Positions 34,062 through 42,408 of a stretch of DNA of 64,000 bases are shown here, piece by piece. Below the pieces are notes generated by a model, which was not told where the DNA came from, ran no database searches, and saw only the letters and a list, made by a program, of their open reading frames with translations. The stretch lies in NCBI RefSeq assembly GCF_018729455.1, contig NZ_JAHHZF010000003.1:70884-134883 (forward strand), in the 5' to 3' direction. This DNA comes from Prosthecodimorpha staleyi (lineage in GTDB: Bacteria; Pseudomonadota; Alphaproteobacteria; Rhizobiales; Ancalomicrobiaceae). The stretch's first letter is position 1, and each line of letters opens with the position of its first letter. The position numbers and the translations under genes are program-made.

Positions 34062-34769
34062 ATGCCGACCAAGCACGATGTCGCCCTGCGCAGCGAAATC
34101 ATCGCCGTGGCCTGCGACATGGCCCGCACGGGGCTGACCTTCGGCACCGCCGGCAATGTCTCGGTCCGGGTCGACGGCGGCTTCCTGGTCACCCCGTCCG
34201 GCATCCCCTACGAGAAGACGACGCCGGATCAGATCGTGTTCTGCGACCTCGAAGGCGGCTACGAAGGCGAGTGGATGCCGTCGGTGGAATGGCGGCTGCA
34301 CCGCGACATCTATCTGAACCTGCCGGCCGCCCGGGCGGTGGTCCATGTCCACTCGCCCTACGCGACCGCCCTCTCCTGCCTCAGGATCGAGATCCCGGCC
34401 TTCCACTACATGATCGGCAAGCAGGGCGGCCCGACGCTCCGGACCGCGCGCTACGCCACCTTCGGCACGGCTGAACTGTCCGACGCCATGATCGAGGCGC
34501 TCGCCGACGACCGCACCGCGTGCCTCCTCGCCAATCACGGCCAGATCGCCTACGGCAAGACGCTCGCGCAGGCCTATTCGGTCGCCGGCGAGGTCGAATA
34601 TCTGTGCCGCCAATACGCCATCGTCCGCACGCTCGGCACGCCCGTCATCCTCGACGACACCGAGATGACCGAGGTCATGCGCCGCTTCCGCACCTACGGC
34701 AAGCAACCCCGCGACTGCACCCCCGAGGAGGTCGCGATGATGGACCGACCGGTCCGGCGGGACGGGTGA
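34062..34769 (+). CDS. Class II aldolase/adducin family protein
   Basis: A 235-residue, FucA/AraD-type zinc enzyme. TFGTAGNVSVRV and LVTPSGIPYEKTTPDQIV form the phosphate-binding region; HVHSPYATAL supplies two of the zinc His ligands and LANHGQIAYG the third. Members are aldolases, epimerases or decarboxylases of sugar phosphates and sugar acids; the substrate cannot be named. It is transcribed alone, divergent from tetR, with the candidate operator lying between them. Confidence 0.88.
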   Translation: MPTKHDVALRSEIIAVACDMARTGLTFGTAGNVSVRVDGGFLVTPSGIPYEKTTPDQIVFCDLEGGYEGEWMPSVEWRLHRDIYLNLPAARAVVHVHSPYATALSCLRIEIPAFHYMIGKQGGPTLRTARYATFGTAELSDAMIEALADDRTACLLANHGQIAYGKTLAQAYSVAGEVEYLCRQYAIVRTLGTPVILDDTEMTEVMRRFRTYGKQPRDCTPEEVAMMDRPVRRDG

Positions 34770-34858
34770 GGGTGGCGAATTTGCGCGTTCGCCTGCGCCT
34801 GAATTGGAGCAAGGATCACAACTGACGAGAAGCGATATGCCCAATCCGTCGGACGATC

Positions 34859-35377
34859 TTATTTCGGCTCCAACGAGTGGATGACCTTGAAGATCTCCGT
34901 TTCGAGCGCCGACGTGGGCAAATCAAGATTCTCGCGGAACGTTCGGATTTTCTTTTCTTGAACGGCGGCATCGACAAGCCGTTGCAGCCGGTAGCCATCC
35001 CGAACTTCCGTACCGTAGAAGGAGCCATAGAGGACCGCGATAGCAATCACGACCGTCCCGAGGCCGGCAATCGAGGTCTTGTGGGCATTCGAAGAATAAA
35101 AATAAACCAGCGCGGCACTGGTTACACCAAGGACACCCGTAACGAGCTGGCCGGCGACCCCGATCCGGCTTGTAGCGGCGATGAAGCCGCAGAAGAATGC
35201 GGCAATGGAAATTGGCAGAACCAATGAAAGGTAGTGAAAAAACAAATTCCTTTTACCACCATATTCAACTTCTTTCTTTGATTCAAAAGAACTAAAAAAT
35301 ACAAGAAGACCTGAAAATAATACAGCGAACGCGATCGGTCGCATCATAACATAGAGCGTTGAAATCTCGCTGCGCAT
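34859..35377 (-). CDS. Orphan membrane protein in a low-GC patch
   Basis: 172 residues with four hydrophobic segments: MRPIAFAVLFSGLLVFFSS, LVLPISIAAFFCGFIAAT, GVAGQLVTGVLGVTSAALVYFY and SIAGLGTVVIAIAVLYGSF, then a charged cytoplasmic-like tail (RTFRENLDLP...FKVIHSLEPK). Codon use is clearly more AT-rich than in its neighbours, which suggests acquisition. It is encoded two bases after the small secreted protein gene. I recognise no family. Confidence 0.65.
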   Translation of the reverse strand: MRSEISTLYVMMRPIAFAVLFSGLLVFFSSFESKKEVEYGGKRNLFFHYLSLVLPISIAAFFCGFIAATSRIGVAGQLVTGVLGVTSAALVYFYSSNAHKTSIAGLGTVVIAIAVLYGSFYGTEVRDGYRLQRLVDAAVQEKKIRTFRENLDLPTSALETEIFKVIHSLEPK

Positions 35378-35379
35378 TT

Positions 35380-35667
35380 CTATTCTCCAAATTTTGGAGC
35401 TTCTATCTTAAACGGCGCCTTGATTGTTGAACCAAAATTCAGGCCACCTTCATTTTGCGCACTGCAATTGCTGCTGCTTTGGCAAATTGCCAGCTTCGTT
35501 TTGTCTTCGGCAGAAAGCTTCTCGTTGAATGAGCGCCGACAAAGAAGCTCGCACTCTGCTTCGGGCGATAGAGACCCAGAAACGACGGCACCATCCGCCG
35601 CCAAAGTGGCGCCCGAGAACAAAACAAAGAGGCAAGCCAATTGTATGGTAATGCGCCTGCGCCTCAT
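35380..35667 (-). CDS. Small secreted Cys-containing protein, orphan
   Basis: 95 residues. A Sec signal peptide (basic MRRRRIT, then IQLACLFVLFSGATLAA) precedes a mature part of about 70 residues with four Cys: two in ECELLC and two more in CQSSSNC, which could form two disulfides. The tail (GSTIKAPFKIEAPKFGE) is Lys/Pro-rich. It lies directly before the orphan membrane protein gene in the same low-GC patch, and the two probably form an operon. No family recognised. Confidence 0.6.
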   Translation of the reverse strand: MRRRRITIQLACLFVLFSGATLAADGAVVSGSLSPEAECELLCRRSFNEKLSAEDKTKLAICQSSSNCSAQNEGGLNFGSTIKAPFKIEAPKFGE

Positions 35668-35800
35668 ACCGTCCCCCCAAGCTGGAAAGATCAGTCAGTC
35701 GAGCAACACAGGGATTGAGATTTCAACAATTTCAAATCAATGTCAACCGGATCGCACCACCATTGCGCGATCCGGTTGATTCAGAAGGCGACAGCCCCCC

Positions 35801-38572
35801 CTACTCCGCCGCCTCGCGCACCGAACGCTTGTCGACCCGGGCGGCGCAGTATTTGAATTCCGGGATCTTGCCGAAGGGGTCGAGCTGCGGGTTGGTCAGG
35901 AAGTTGGCGGCGGCCTCGTTGAAGCAGAAGGGGACGAAGACGAAGCCTTCCGGACAGTCACGGTCGGCGCGAAGCGTCAGTTCGATCTCGCCGCGCCGGG
36001 TGGACACCTGCACGACCTCGCCGGCCCGCATCTCGCGGCGCAGGATCTCGCGCGGGTTCATCAACGCGACGGGCTCAGGCTCGAGCGCGTCGAGCATGCC
36101 GGCGCGCCGGGTCATCGAGCCGGTATGCCAATGCTCCAGCATGCGCCCGGTCGAGAGGACCAGAGGGAACTCCACGTCCGGCATCTCGTCGGGCGGCAGC
36201 ACGTCGGCCGGCACGATCCGGGCGCGGCCGTCGCGGGTCGGGAAGCCCTGCGCGAAGATGATCTCGTTGCCGGGCCGGTCCGGTGCGTCGGCCGGATAGG
36301 TGACGCTCTCCTCGCGCATCACGCGGTCCCAGGAGATGTTCTTGAGCGACGGCATGGTCGAGGCCATCTCGGCGAACACGTCGGCGACGGTCTCGTAAGT
36401 CCAGCCGACGCCGATGCGCCGGCCGATGTCGTAGAGGATCTCCCAATCCTGACGCGCCTCGCCGGGCAGGTTGAGGGCCGGGCGGCCCATCTGCACCTGG
36501 CGGTTGGTGTTGGTGTAGGTGCCGAGCTTCTCGGCATGGGCCGAGGCCGGCAGGACCACGTCGGCATAGAGCGCGGTCTCGGTCAGGAAGATGTCCTGCA
36601 CGACCAGATGGTCGAGCCGGCAGAGCGCCGCCCGGGCATGGTTCTGGTCCGGGTCCGACATGGCCGGGTTTTCGCCCTGCACATACATCGCCTTGATCTT
36701 GCCGTCATAGGCCTCGTCGATGATCTCGACCACGGTCAGGCCGCGCTTCGGATCGAGCGTGCGGCCCCACAGATCCTCGAACCGCCCGCGCACGTCCGGA
36801 TTCTCGACCGACTGATAGTCCGGGAAGACCATCGGGATCAGGCCGGCATCCGAGGCGCCCTGGACGTTGTTCTGGCCGCGCAGCGGATGCAGGCCCGTGC
36901 CGGGCCGGCCGACATGGCCGGTGATCAGCGCCAGGGCGATCAGGCAGCGCGCATTGTCGGTGCCGTGGGTATGCTGCGAGACGCCCATGCCCCAGAAGAT
37001 GATCGAGCGTTCCGAGGTCGCGTAGGTGCGCGCCACCTCGCGCAGCGTCGCGGCAGCGATGCCGCAGACCGGCTCCATCGCCTCCGGCGTGAAGTCGGCC
37101 ACCTTGGCCTTCAGCGCCTCGAAGCCGTCGACATTGGCCTGGATATATTGCTCGTCATAGAGCTTCTCGGTGACGATGACGTTCAGCATGGCGTTGAGCA
37201 TCGCCACGTCGGCGCCCGGCTTGAACTGCAGCGAACGCCAGGCGAAGCGCGACAGACCCTGGCCGCGCGGGTCCATCACGACGATCTTCTTGCCGGCCTT
37301 GGCCGCCTGCTTGAAATAGGTGTTGGCGACCGGGTGGTTCTGTTCGGGGCGCGCGCCGATGACGATGATGAAATCGGCATCCGCGGCGGCCATGAACGGC
37401 GCCGAGACCGCACCGGAGCCGACGCCCTCCATCAGGGCCGCGACCGAGGAGGCATGGCACAGCCGGGTGCAATGGTCGACATTGTTGGAGCCGAAGCCGA
37501 CCCGGACCAGCTTCTGGAACAGGTAGGCCTCCTCGTTGGTGCCCTTGGCCGAGCCGAAGCCGGCGAGCGCATGGGGACCGTGCGTGTCGCGCGTGCGGGC
37601 GAGGCCGGAGGCCGCCTTCTCCAGCGCCTCCTCCCAGGTCGCCTCGCGGAAATGCGTCCAGGGATTGGACGGATCGGGCAGGTTGTCGAGCGACTTGGCT
37701 ACGCCCTCACGGCGGATCAGCGGCTTCATCAGGCGCTGCGGATGGCGCACATAGTCGAAGCCGAAGCGGCCCTTGACGCACAGCCGGTTCTCGTTGGACG
37801 GGCCGTCGCGGCCGTCGACCTGGACGATCCGGTCGTCCTTGACGGCGACCTTGGTCTGGCAGCCGACGCCGCAATAGGGGCAGACGGAATTGACGACCTT
37901 GTCGGCCCATACGGTGCGCGACTTGGCCTCGGCATCCATCAGGCTCTTCTCATAGAGCGCGCCGGTCGGGCAGGCCTGGACGCATTCGCCGCAGGCCACG
38001 CAGGTGGATTCGGCCATCGGATCGTTGATGTCGAAGACCGGCTTCATAGCGTGGCCGCGCCAGGCCATGCCGATCACGTCGTTGACCTGGACCTCGCGGC
38101 AGGCGCGCACGCACAGGCCGCAGGAGATGCAGGCATCCAGATTGACCGCGATCGCCGGATGCGAGGCATCCTGCGCGGGCGCATGGCCGGCCGGATAGCG
38201 CGAAGCCTCCACCCCCATGGTATCGACCCACTTCCAGAACGAGGAATCCGGGTCGCGGTGACCCTCGCGGGCCGGCTGGTCGGCGAGGAGGAGCTCGAAC
38301 ACCATCTCGCGCGACTTCTTGGCGCGTTCCGAGGCGGTCTTCACCACCATGCCGGGCGCCGGCTTGCGCACGCAGGAGGCGGCCAGCACGCGCTCGCCCT
38401 CGATCTCGACCACGCAGGCCCGGCAGTTGCCATCGGCCCGATAACCCGGCTCCGGAAGCCAGCACAGATGCGGAATCTCGGTTCCGACCCGCTCGGCCAC
38501 CTGCCAGATCGTCTCGCCCGGCCGCGCCTCGACTTCACGTCCGTCGAGGGTGAAGGTGATGGTGTCGGTCAT
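35801..38572 (-). CDS. NAD-dependent formate dehydrogenase alpha subunit, soluble
   Basis: A 923-residue cytoplasmic Mo/W FDH large subunit of the FdsA/Fdh1A type. The N-terminus is NuoG-like: a [2Fe-2S] site (HLCWLPEPGY, NCRAC, then SC), two ferredoxin clusters (CISCGLCVRAC, CVACGECVQAC). The catalytic part begins with CPYCGVGC and a downstream LCVKG; the active-site Cys372 lies in CTRLCHASS, directly followed by the catalytic His. There is no Tat signal. GGGAGA precedes the ATG at 38572. The fused beta subunit is encoded upstream on the same strand, but a toxin-antitoxin pair on the plus strand separates the two genes. Confidence 0.94.
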   Translation of the reverse strand: MTDTITFTLDGREVEARPGETIWQVAERVGTEIPHLCWLPEPGYRADGNCRACVVEIEGERVLAASCVRKPAPGMVVKTASERAKKSREMVFELLLADQPAREGHRDPDSSFWKWVDTMGVEASRYPAGHAPAQDASHPAIAVNLDACISCGLCVRACREVQVNDVIGMAWRGHAMKPVFDINDPMAESTCVACGECVQACPTGALYEKSLMDAEAKSRTVWADKVVNSVCPYCGVGCQTKVAVKDDRIVQVDGRDGPSNENRLCVKGRFGFDYVRHPQRLMKPLIRREGVAKSLDNLPDPSNPWTHFREATWEEALEKAASGLARTRDTHGPHALAGFGSAKGTNEEAYLFQKLVRVGFGSNNVDHCTRLCHASSVAALMEGVGSGAVSAPFMAAADADFIIVIGARPEQNHPVANTYFKQAAKAGKKIVVMDPRGQGLSRFAWRSLQFKPGADVAMLNAMLNVIVTEKLYDEQYIQANVDGFEALKAKVADFTPEAMEPVCGIAAATLREVARTYATSERSIIFWGMGVSQHTHGTDNARCLIALALITGHVGRPGTGLHPLRGQNNVQGASDAGLIPMVFPDYQSVENPDVRGRFEDLWGRTLDPKRGLTVVEIIDEAYDGKIKAMYVQGENPAMSDPDQNHARAALCRLDHLVVQDIFLTETALYADVVLPASAHAEKLGTYTNTNRQVQMGRPALNLPGEARQDWEILYDIGRRIGVGWTYETVADVFAEMASTMPSLKNISWDRVMREESVTYPADAPDRPGNEIIFAQGFPTRDGRARIVPADVLPPDEMPDVEFPLVLSTGRMLEHWHTGSMTRRAGMLDALEPEPVALMNPREILRREMRAGEVVQVSTRRGEIELTLRADRDCPEGFVFVPFCFNEAAANFLTNPQLDPFGKIPEFKYCAARVDKRSVREAAE

Positions 38573-38657
38573 GGGTGTCTCCCGCCCTTGCATTCAAGGA
38601 TTGTGACGCATGTTGGTCTGGTTGCAGCCGCCGGGCGGCCGGATGTAGCGTTACGCG

Positions 38658-38978
38658 ATGGAGATTCTGTTCTTTGTCGACGAGGATGGGCGCAAGCCGG
38701 TCGCGGAGTGGATCCGCGACCTGCCGGGCCCGGCGCGGTCGAAGATTGCGACCGCGATCGCGCGCATGGGCGCCGGCAATCTCGCTTCGCTAAAGTCCGT
38801 CGGCGACGGGCTTCTCGAGTATCGGATCGACTGGGGACCCGGATATCGGCTATATCTGGGCCGGATCGGCCATGAACTGATCGTTCTTCTGGGCGGTGGC
38901 ACGAAGTCCCGCCAACAGGACGACATTCGAACCGCCAAGCATCGCTGGGCAACCTACAGCGCAAACCGACGAGGCTGA
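38658..38978 (+). CDS. RelE/HigB-like toxin of a type II toxin-antitoxin pair
   Basis: 106 residues matching the phage-derived Gp49-like/HigB killer family of RelE-fold mRNA interferases: MEILFFVDEDGRKPVAEWI, then LLEYRIDWGPGYRLYLGRIG and LLGGGTKSRQQDDI. These nucleases usually cut ribosome-bound mRNA. The toxin gene comes first, as is common in this family. Its start is 85 bp from the divergent FDH alpha start, so the two promoters share a short region. Confidence 0.85.
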   Translation: MEILFFVDEDGRKPVAEWIRDLPGPARSKIATAIARMGAGNLASLKSVGDGLLEYRIDWGPGYRLYLGRIGHELIVLLGGGTKSRQQDDIRTAKHRWATYSANRRG

Positions 38979-38982
38979 CAGC

Positions 38983-39327
38983 ATGGTGGGAGCCGAACCG
39001 ATCGGGACCTTCTTCCAGGATCTGGCGCGGGAAGACCCCGAGCATCGGCGGCACACGATCACGGAAGCCGCAGGACTTCTGATCGGCGGCGAAGCGCGCG
39101 CGGCCCATATCCTGCTGCGCGACCTGATCCTCGGTGCCTACGCGACCGGCGACGTGGCGACCGCCGCCGGCCTGACAGAGCAGGCCGTCGGTGACTATCT
39201 CGCCGGCAACGGCGTCGGCGATGACGGTCTGGCGCTCGCCGTTCTGCGCGGCCTCGCCCGGATCGAGCAGATCGAGATGAGCGTCTCCCCGATCGCGACC
39301 GGGCCCGGACGCGAAGCCGCCGAATAG
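38983..39327 (+). CDS. HTH antitoxin partner of the HigB-like toxin
   Basis: 114 residues, starting four bases after the toxin stop. The centre (GDVATAAGLTEQAVGDYLAGNG) has the spacing of a helix-turn-helix as in antidotes of Gp49-like toxins; the rest is helical. It should neutralise the toxin and repress the pair. It ends 53 bp from the convergent FDH beta gene. Confidence 0.75.
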   Translation: MVGAEPIGTFFQDLAREDPEHRRHTITEAAGLLIGGEARAAHILLRDLILGAYATGDVATAAGLTEQAVGDYLAGNGVGDDGLALAVLRGLARIEQIEMSVSPIATGPGREAAE

Positions 39328-39380
39328 CCTCTCGCCCTCGCTCGCCCGCACGCCGGCCGGGCGGCCCTGATGCCGGGCGC

Positions 39381-41075
39381 TCACTTCCCGGCGCCCGCGA
39401 AATAGGTCAACCAATGGTTGACCGGGTTGGAGGCGGCCTGACCGAGGCCACAGATCGAGGCATCGCGCATGACCTGCATCAGGTCGCGGATGGCGCTCTC
39501 CTCGATCGGCGCGCCGCTCTTCAGGAGCGCGACCATCTTCTCGCTGCCGACCCGGCAGGGCGTGCACTGGCCGCAGCTTTCGTCCTTGAAGAAGGACATC
39601 AGGTTCAGGGCCGCCGCCTTGATGTCGTCCTGGTCGGACAGGATCACCACGGCGTGCGAGCCGACGAAGCCGCCGAACTTCTCGAAAGTGCCGAAATCAA
39701 GCGGCAGGTCGCCCATCGTGGCCGGGAAAATGCCGCCGGAGGCGCCGCCCGGCAGGAAGCCCGCGAAGGCGTGGCCGTCGAGCATGCCGCCGCAATGCTC
39801 GTCGATCAGTTCGCGCACCGAGATGCCGGCCGGCGCGACCTTGACGCCCGGCTGGCGCACGCGGCCCGAGACCGAATAGGACCGGAAGCCCTTATGGCCT
39901 TCCTTGCCCTGCGACGAGAACCAGGCCGCGCCCTTCTCGACGATGTCGCGGATCCAGTAGAGGGTCTCGACATTGTGGTTGAGCGTCGGCCGGCCGAACA
40001 GGCCGACCTCGGCGATATAGGGCGGCCGGTGGCGCGGCATGCCGCGCTTGCCCTCGATCGATTCCAGCATCGCCGACTCTTCGCCGCAGATATAGGCGCC
40101 CGCGCCGCGGCGCAGTTCGATCGGCGCATGGGTGGCGAGGCCGGACAGTTCGACGGCGGCGATCTCCTTGGCGAGGATGTCGAGCACGGTCGGATATTCG
40201 TCGCGCATATAGATGTAGATGCGCTCCGCCCCGACCGCCCAGGCCGCGATCAGCGCGCCCTCGATCATCCGGTGCGGGTCGGTTTCGAGATAGTGGCGGT
40301 CCTTGAAGGTGCCAGGCTCGCCCTCGTCGCCGTTGACGGTCATCAGGCGCGGGCCTTTGTAGCCACGCACGAACTGCCACTTGCGGCCGGCCGGGAAGCC
40401 GGCGCCGCCGAGGCCGCGCAGGCCCGCATCCGACAGGATCGCGATCAGCTCCTCCGGGCTGCGTCCGCCCTTGAGGCAGGCCTCAAGCAGCCGATAGCCG
40501 CCGGCGGCGCGATAGTCGTGGAAGCTGCGGTAGTGGGGCACCTCGGGGACAGTACGGCCGGCCTCGACCGCGGCGGTCACGGTCTCGACGCTGGCATGGC
40601 CGAAGGCATGGCGGCCGACCATCACGGCCGGCGCCTCGGCGCAGCGGCCCATGCAGGGCGCATGGACGACGCGCACGTCGGCGGCATCGAGCCCGGATTT
40701 CAGCGCCGCGGTCAGCGTCTCGGCGCCGGCGAGCGCGCAGGACAGCGAATCGCAGACCCGGATCGTCAGCTTGGCCGGGGCGGGCTCGCCTTCGCGGACC
40801 ACGTCGAAATGGTGATAGAAGCTCGCCACCTCGAAGACCTCGGCCTGGGCGAGGCGCATTTCGTGGGCGAGCGCGTTGATGTGGCGCGCATGCAGGCAGC
40901 CGAACATGTCCTGGATCAGATGCAGGTGTTCGATCAGCAGGTCGCGCCGGCGGGGCCGATCCATCAGCAGCGCGCGCACCTCCGCGAGGGCCAACTCGTC
41001 GATCGGCCGACCCTTGGGCTTGGAGATGTCGCGTCCCTTGCCGGGGCCGCCCGTGATCTTGCGCTGGATGTTCAA
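39381..41075 (-). CDS. NAD-dependent formate dehydrogenase beta subunit (NuoE-NuoF fusion)
   Basis: 564 residues joining two subunits of the diaphorase module. Residues 1-165 are NuoE-like with a thioredoxin-type [2Fe-2S] site (CDSLSC and CMGRC). The rest is NuoF-like: FMN/NADH sites GLGGAGFPAGRKWQF and GAYICGEESAMLES, and a [4Fe-4S] site SCGQCTPCR with a later CGLG. It passes electrons from the alpha subunit to NAD+. The same fused layout is known in the Methylorubrum Fdh1 beta subunit. The start is TTG at 41075: GAGGGGG lies six bases upstream and homology begins there. Confidence 0.92.
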   Translation of the reverse strand: MNIQRKITGGPGKGRDISKPKGRPIDELALAEVRALLMDRPRRRDLLIEHLHLIQDMFGCLHARHINALAHEMRLAQAEVFEVASFYHHFDVVREGEPAPAKLTIRVCDSLSCALAGAETLTAALKSGLDAADVRVVHAPCMGRCAEAPAVMVGRHAFGHASVETVTAAVEAGRTVPEVPHYRSFHDYRAAGGYRLLEACLKGGRSPEELIAILSDAGLRGLGGAGFPAGRKWQFVRGYKGPRLMTVNGDEGEPGTFKDRHYLETDPHRMIEGALIAAWAVGAERIYIYMRDEYPTVLDILAKEIAAVELSGLATHAPIELRRGAGAYICGEESAMLESIEGKRGMPRHRPPYIAEVGLFGRPTLNHNVETLYWIRDIVEKGAAWFSSQGKEGHKGFRSYSVSGRVRQPGVKVAPAGISVRELIDEHCGGMLDGHAFAGFLPGGASGGIFPATMGDLPLDFGTFEKFGGFVGSHAVVILSDQDDIKAAALNLMSFFKDESCGQCTPCRVGSEKMVALLKSGAPIEESAIRDLMQVMRDASICGLGQAASNPVNHWLTYFAGAGK

Positions 41076-41286
41076 GGTTTCCCCCTCAGCGTCTCGTTCT
41101 TGGTTGCCGGCTGCCGCGATCGGACCGGGCGAACCGGGCCGGTATCGGCCACCGAAGCCCGGGACGCGCCGGACGCGGCGTCCACGACCCAAGGATCGGC
41201 CCGAGATGCGGCCAGAACAAGATGGCCCGCCTCCGGACCCTTCGGTGTGGCGGAGGGAAAATAGCTCCTGGCTATGCCCGGCGCGC

Positions 41287-41307
41287 CTGGAATTATGATC
41301 ATTCCAG
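41287..41307. promoter_or_regulatory. CTGGAAT-N7-ATTCCAG dyad upstream of the FDH beta gene
   Basis: Perfect 7-bp arms with a 7-bp spacer, about 210 bp upstream of the TTG start. It lies in an AT-richer patch of the 314-bp gap between this gene and the SDR gene and would suit a dimeric regulator of the FDH operon. No regulator gene is adjacent. Confidence 0.4.
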
Positions 41308-41340
41308 CGATGAGCGGGAGTTATGGCTGAGGAAACAGTT

Positions 41341-41367
41341 CGGCCGCCGGATCAAGCCCGGCGGCCG
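41341..41367 (-). terminator. Hairpin terminator after the SDR gene
   Basis: A 10-bp perfect stem (CGGCCGCCGG / CCGGCGGCCG) with a 7-nt loop, 22 bp after the SDR stop on the minus strand. The better T-run (GTTTTC) is on the plus-strand side; on the minus strand AACTGTTTCC follows, so termination there may be incomplete. Confidence 0.5.
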
Positions 41368-41389
41368 GTTTTCGCACGGGGAATGGTGA

Positions 41390-42157
41390 TCAGCGCGGCG
41401 CGAGCCGGATGGCCCCGTCGAGGCGGATCGTCTCGCCGTTGAGCATCGGATTCTCGATAATCGAACGGACCATGGCGGCATATTCCGACGGCCGGCCGAG
41501 GCGCGAGGGGAACGGCGTCTGGCGGCCGAGGCTGTCCTGAACCTCCTGCGGCAGGCCCTTGAGCATCGGCGTCTCGAAGAGACCCGGCGCAATCGTCATG
41601 ACTCGAATGCCCAGCGGCGCGAGGTCGCGTGCCACCGGCAGGGTCAGGCCGACCAGCCCCGCCTTGGAGGCCGAATAGGCCGCCTGGCCGATCTGGCCGT
41701 CGAAGGCGGCGACCGAGGCGGTCGCGATCATCACCCCGCGCTCGGCATTCTCGCCGACCGGGTCGAGCGCCGCCATGCCGGTCGAGGCATGCGCCATGGC
41801 CCGGAAGGCGCCGGTCAGGTTGATGGCGATGGCCTTCTCGAACAGGCCCATCGGATGCGGCGCACCCTTGGCGGTGGTCTTCGCACCGGGCGCGATGCCC
41901 GCGCAGGCGACCAGCAGACGCTCGGACCCATGCGCGGCGCGCGCGGCCGCGAAGCCCGCCACCATGCTGGCCTCGTCGGTCACGTCCACGGCGCAGAAGA
42001 GGCCGCCGATCTCCGCCGCCAGGGCCTCGCCCTTTGCCTGGTCGAGATCGAACAGCGCCACCTTGACCCCGCCGGCGGCCAGCATCCTGGCCGTCGCCTC
42101 GCCCAGGCCGGAGGCGCCACCGGTGATCACGGCCGCCTTGATCTCGTCGAGACGCAT
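41390..42157 (-). CDS. SDR dehydrogenase, 3-hydroxyacyl-CoA dehydrogenase type 2-like
   Basis: A 255-residue short-chain dehydrogenase. TGGASGLGEATAR near residue 12 is the NAD-binding loop, VACAGIAPG the NNAG-equivalent, and the catalytic Ser/Tyr/Lys are in MIATASVAAFDG and AAYSASKAG. FDLD after the second strand points to NAD rather than NADP. The overall pattern (GIRVMTIAPGLFETPML, FPSRLGRPSEYA) is that of the HSD17B10 group, which oxidises hydroxyacyl-CoA or hydroxysteroid substrates; the natural substrate is not known. The ATG at 42157 follows GGGAGAGA. Confidence 0.9.
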   Translation of the reverse strand: MRLDEIKAAVITGGASGLGEATARMLAAGGVKVALFDLDQAKGEALAAEIGGLFCAVDVTDEASMVAGFAAARAAHGSERLLVACAGIAPGAKTTAKGAPHPMGLFEKAIAINLTGAFRAMAHASTGMAALDPVGENAERGVMIATASVAAFDGQIGQAAYSASKAGLVGLTLPVARDLAPLGIRVMTIAPGLFETPMLKGLPQEVQDSLGRQTPFPSRLGRPSEYAAMVRSIIENPMLNGETIRLDGAIRLAPR

Positions 42158-42269
42158 GGATTTCTCTCCCTGATTTGGTGTGTCGAGACTGACGCGGAGA
42201 AACCGCCCGGCGGCAGACCTTGTCAATGACCCGCTCGTTGGAGAGCCCGAAAGCTACTGTAGCGCTGAC

Positions 42270-42321
42270 CATGCCCCTTCCGCCTACAAAACAGGCAGTG
42301 GACGCCCCGCGAAGGGGCATG
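42270..42321 (+). promoter_or_regulatory. Long inverted repeat in the hupE-type gene leader
   Basis: Perfect 11-bp arms (CATGCCCCTTC at 42270-42280 and GAAGGGGCATG at 42311-42321) enclose 30 nt that include a polypurine ACAAAACAGG stretch. It lies 88 bp upstream of the permease start in the divergent region. It could be an operator region or a structured 5' leader. I do not see the conserved core of the cobalamin or NiCo riboswitches. Confidence 0.4.
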
Positions 42322-42408
42322 ACCGGAGCGCCGGATCAGGGCTAGCATGACGCAGATTCCGTATGCCGGGGCGCCTCCCATCCGCCGCCCCTCGTCGAGG
42401 TCGTCGCC

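Noticed and set aside
34859-35667. Prophage or insertion sequence remnant as the source of the low-GC patch
   Set aside because: I see no integrase, transposase, terminal repeats or attachment-site duplication around it.
42270-42408. Cobalamin or NiCo riboswitch before the hupE-type gene
   Set aside because: I could not find the B12 box or the conserved NiCo four-way junction core; only the long inverted repeat is clear.
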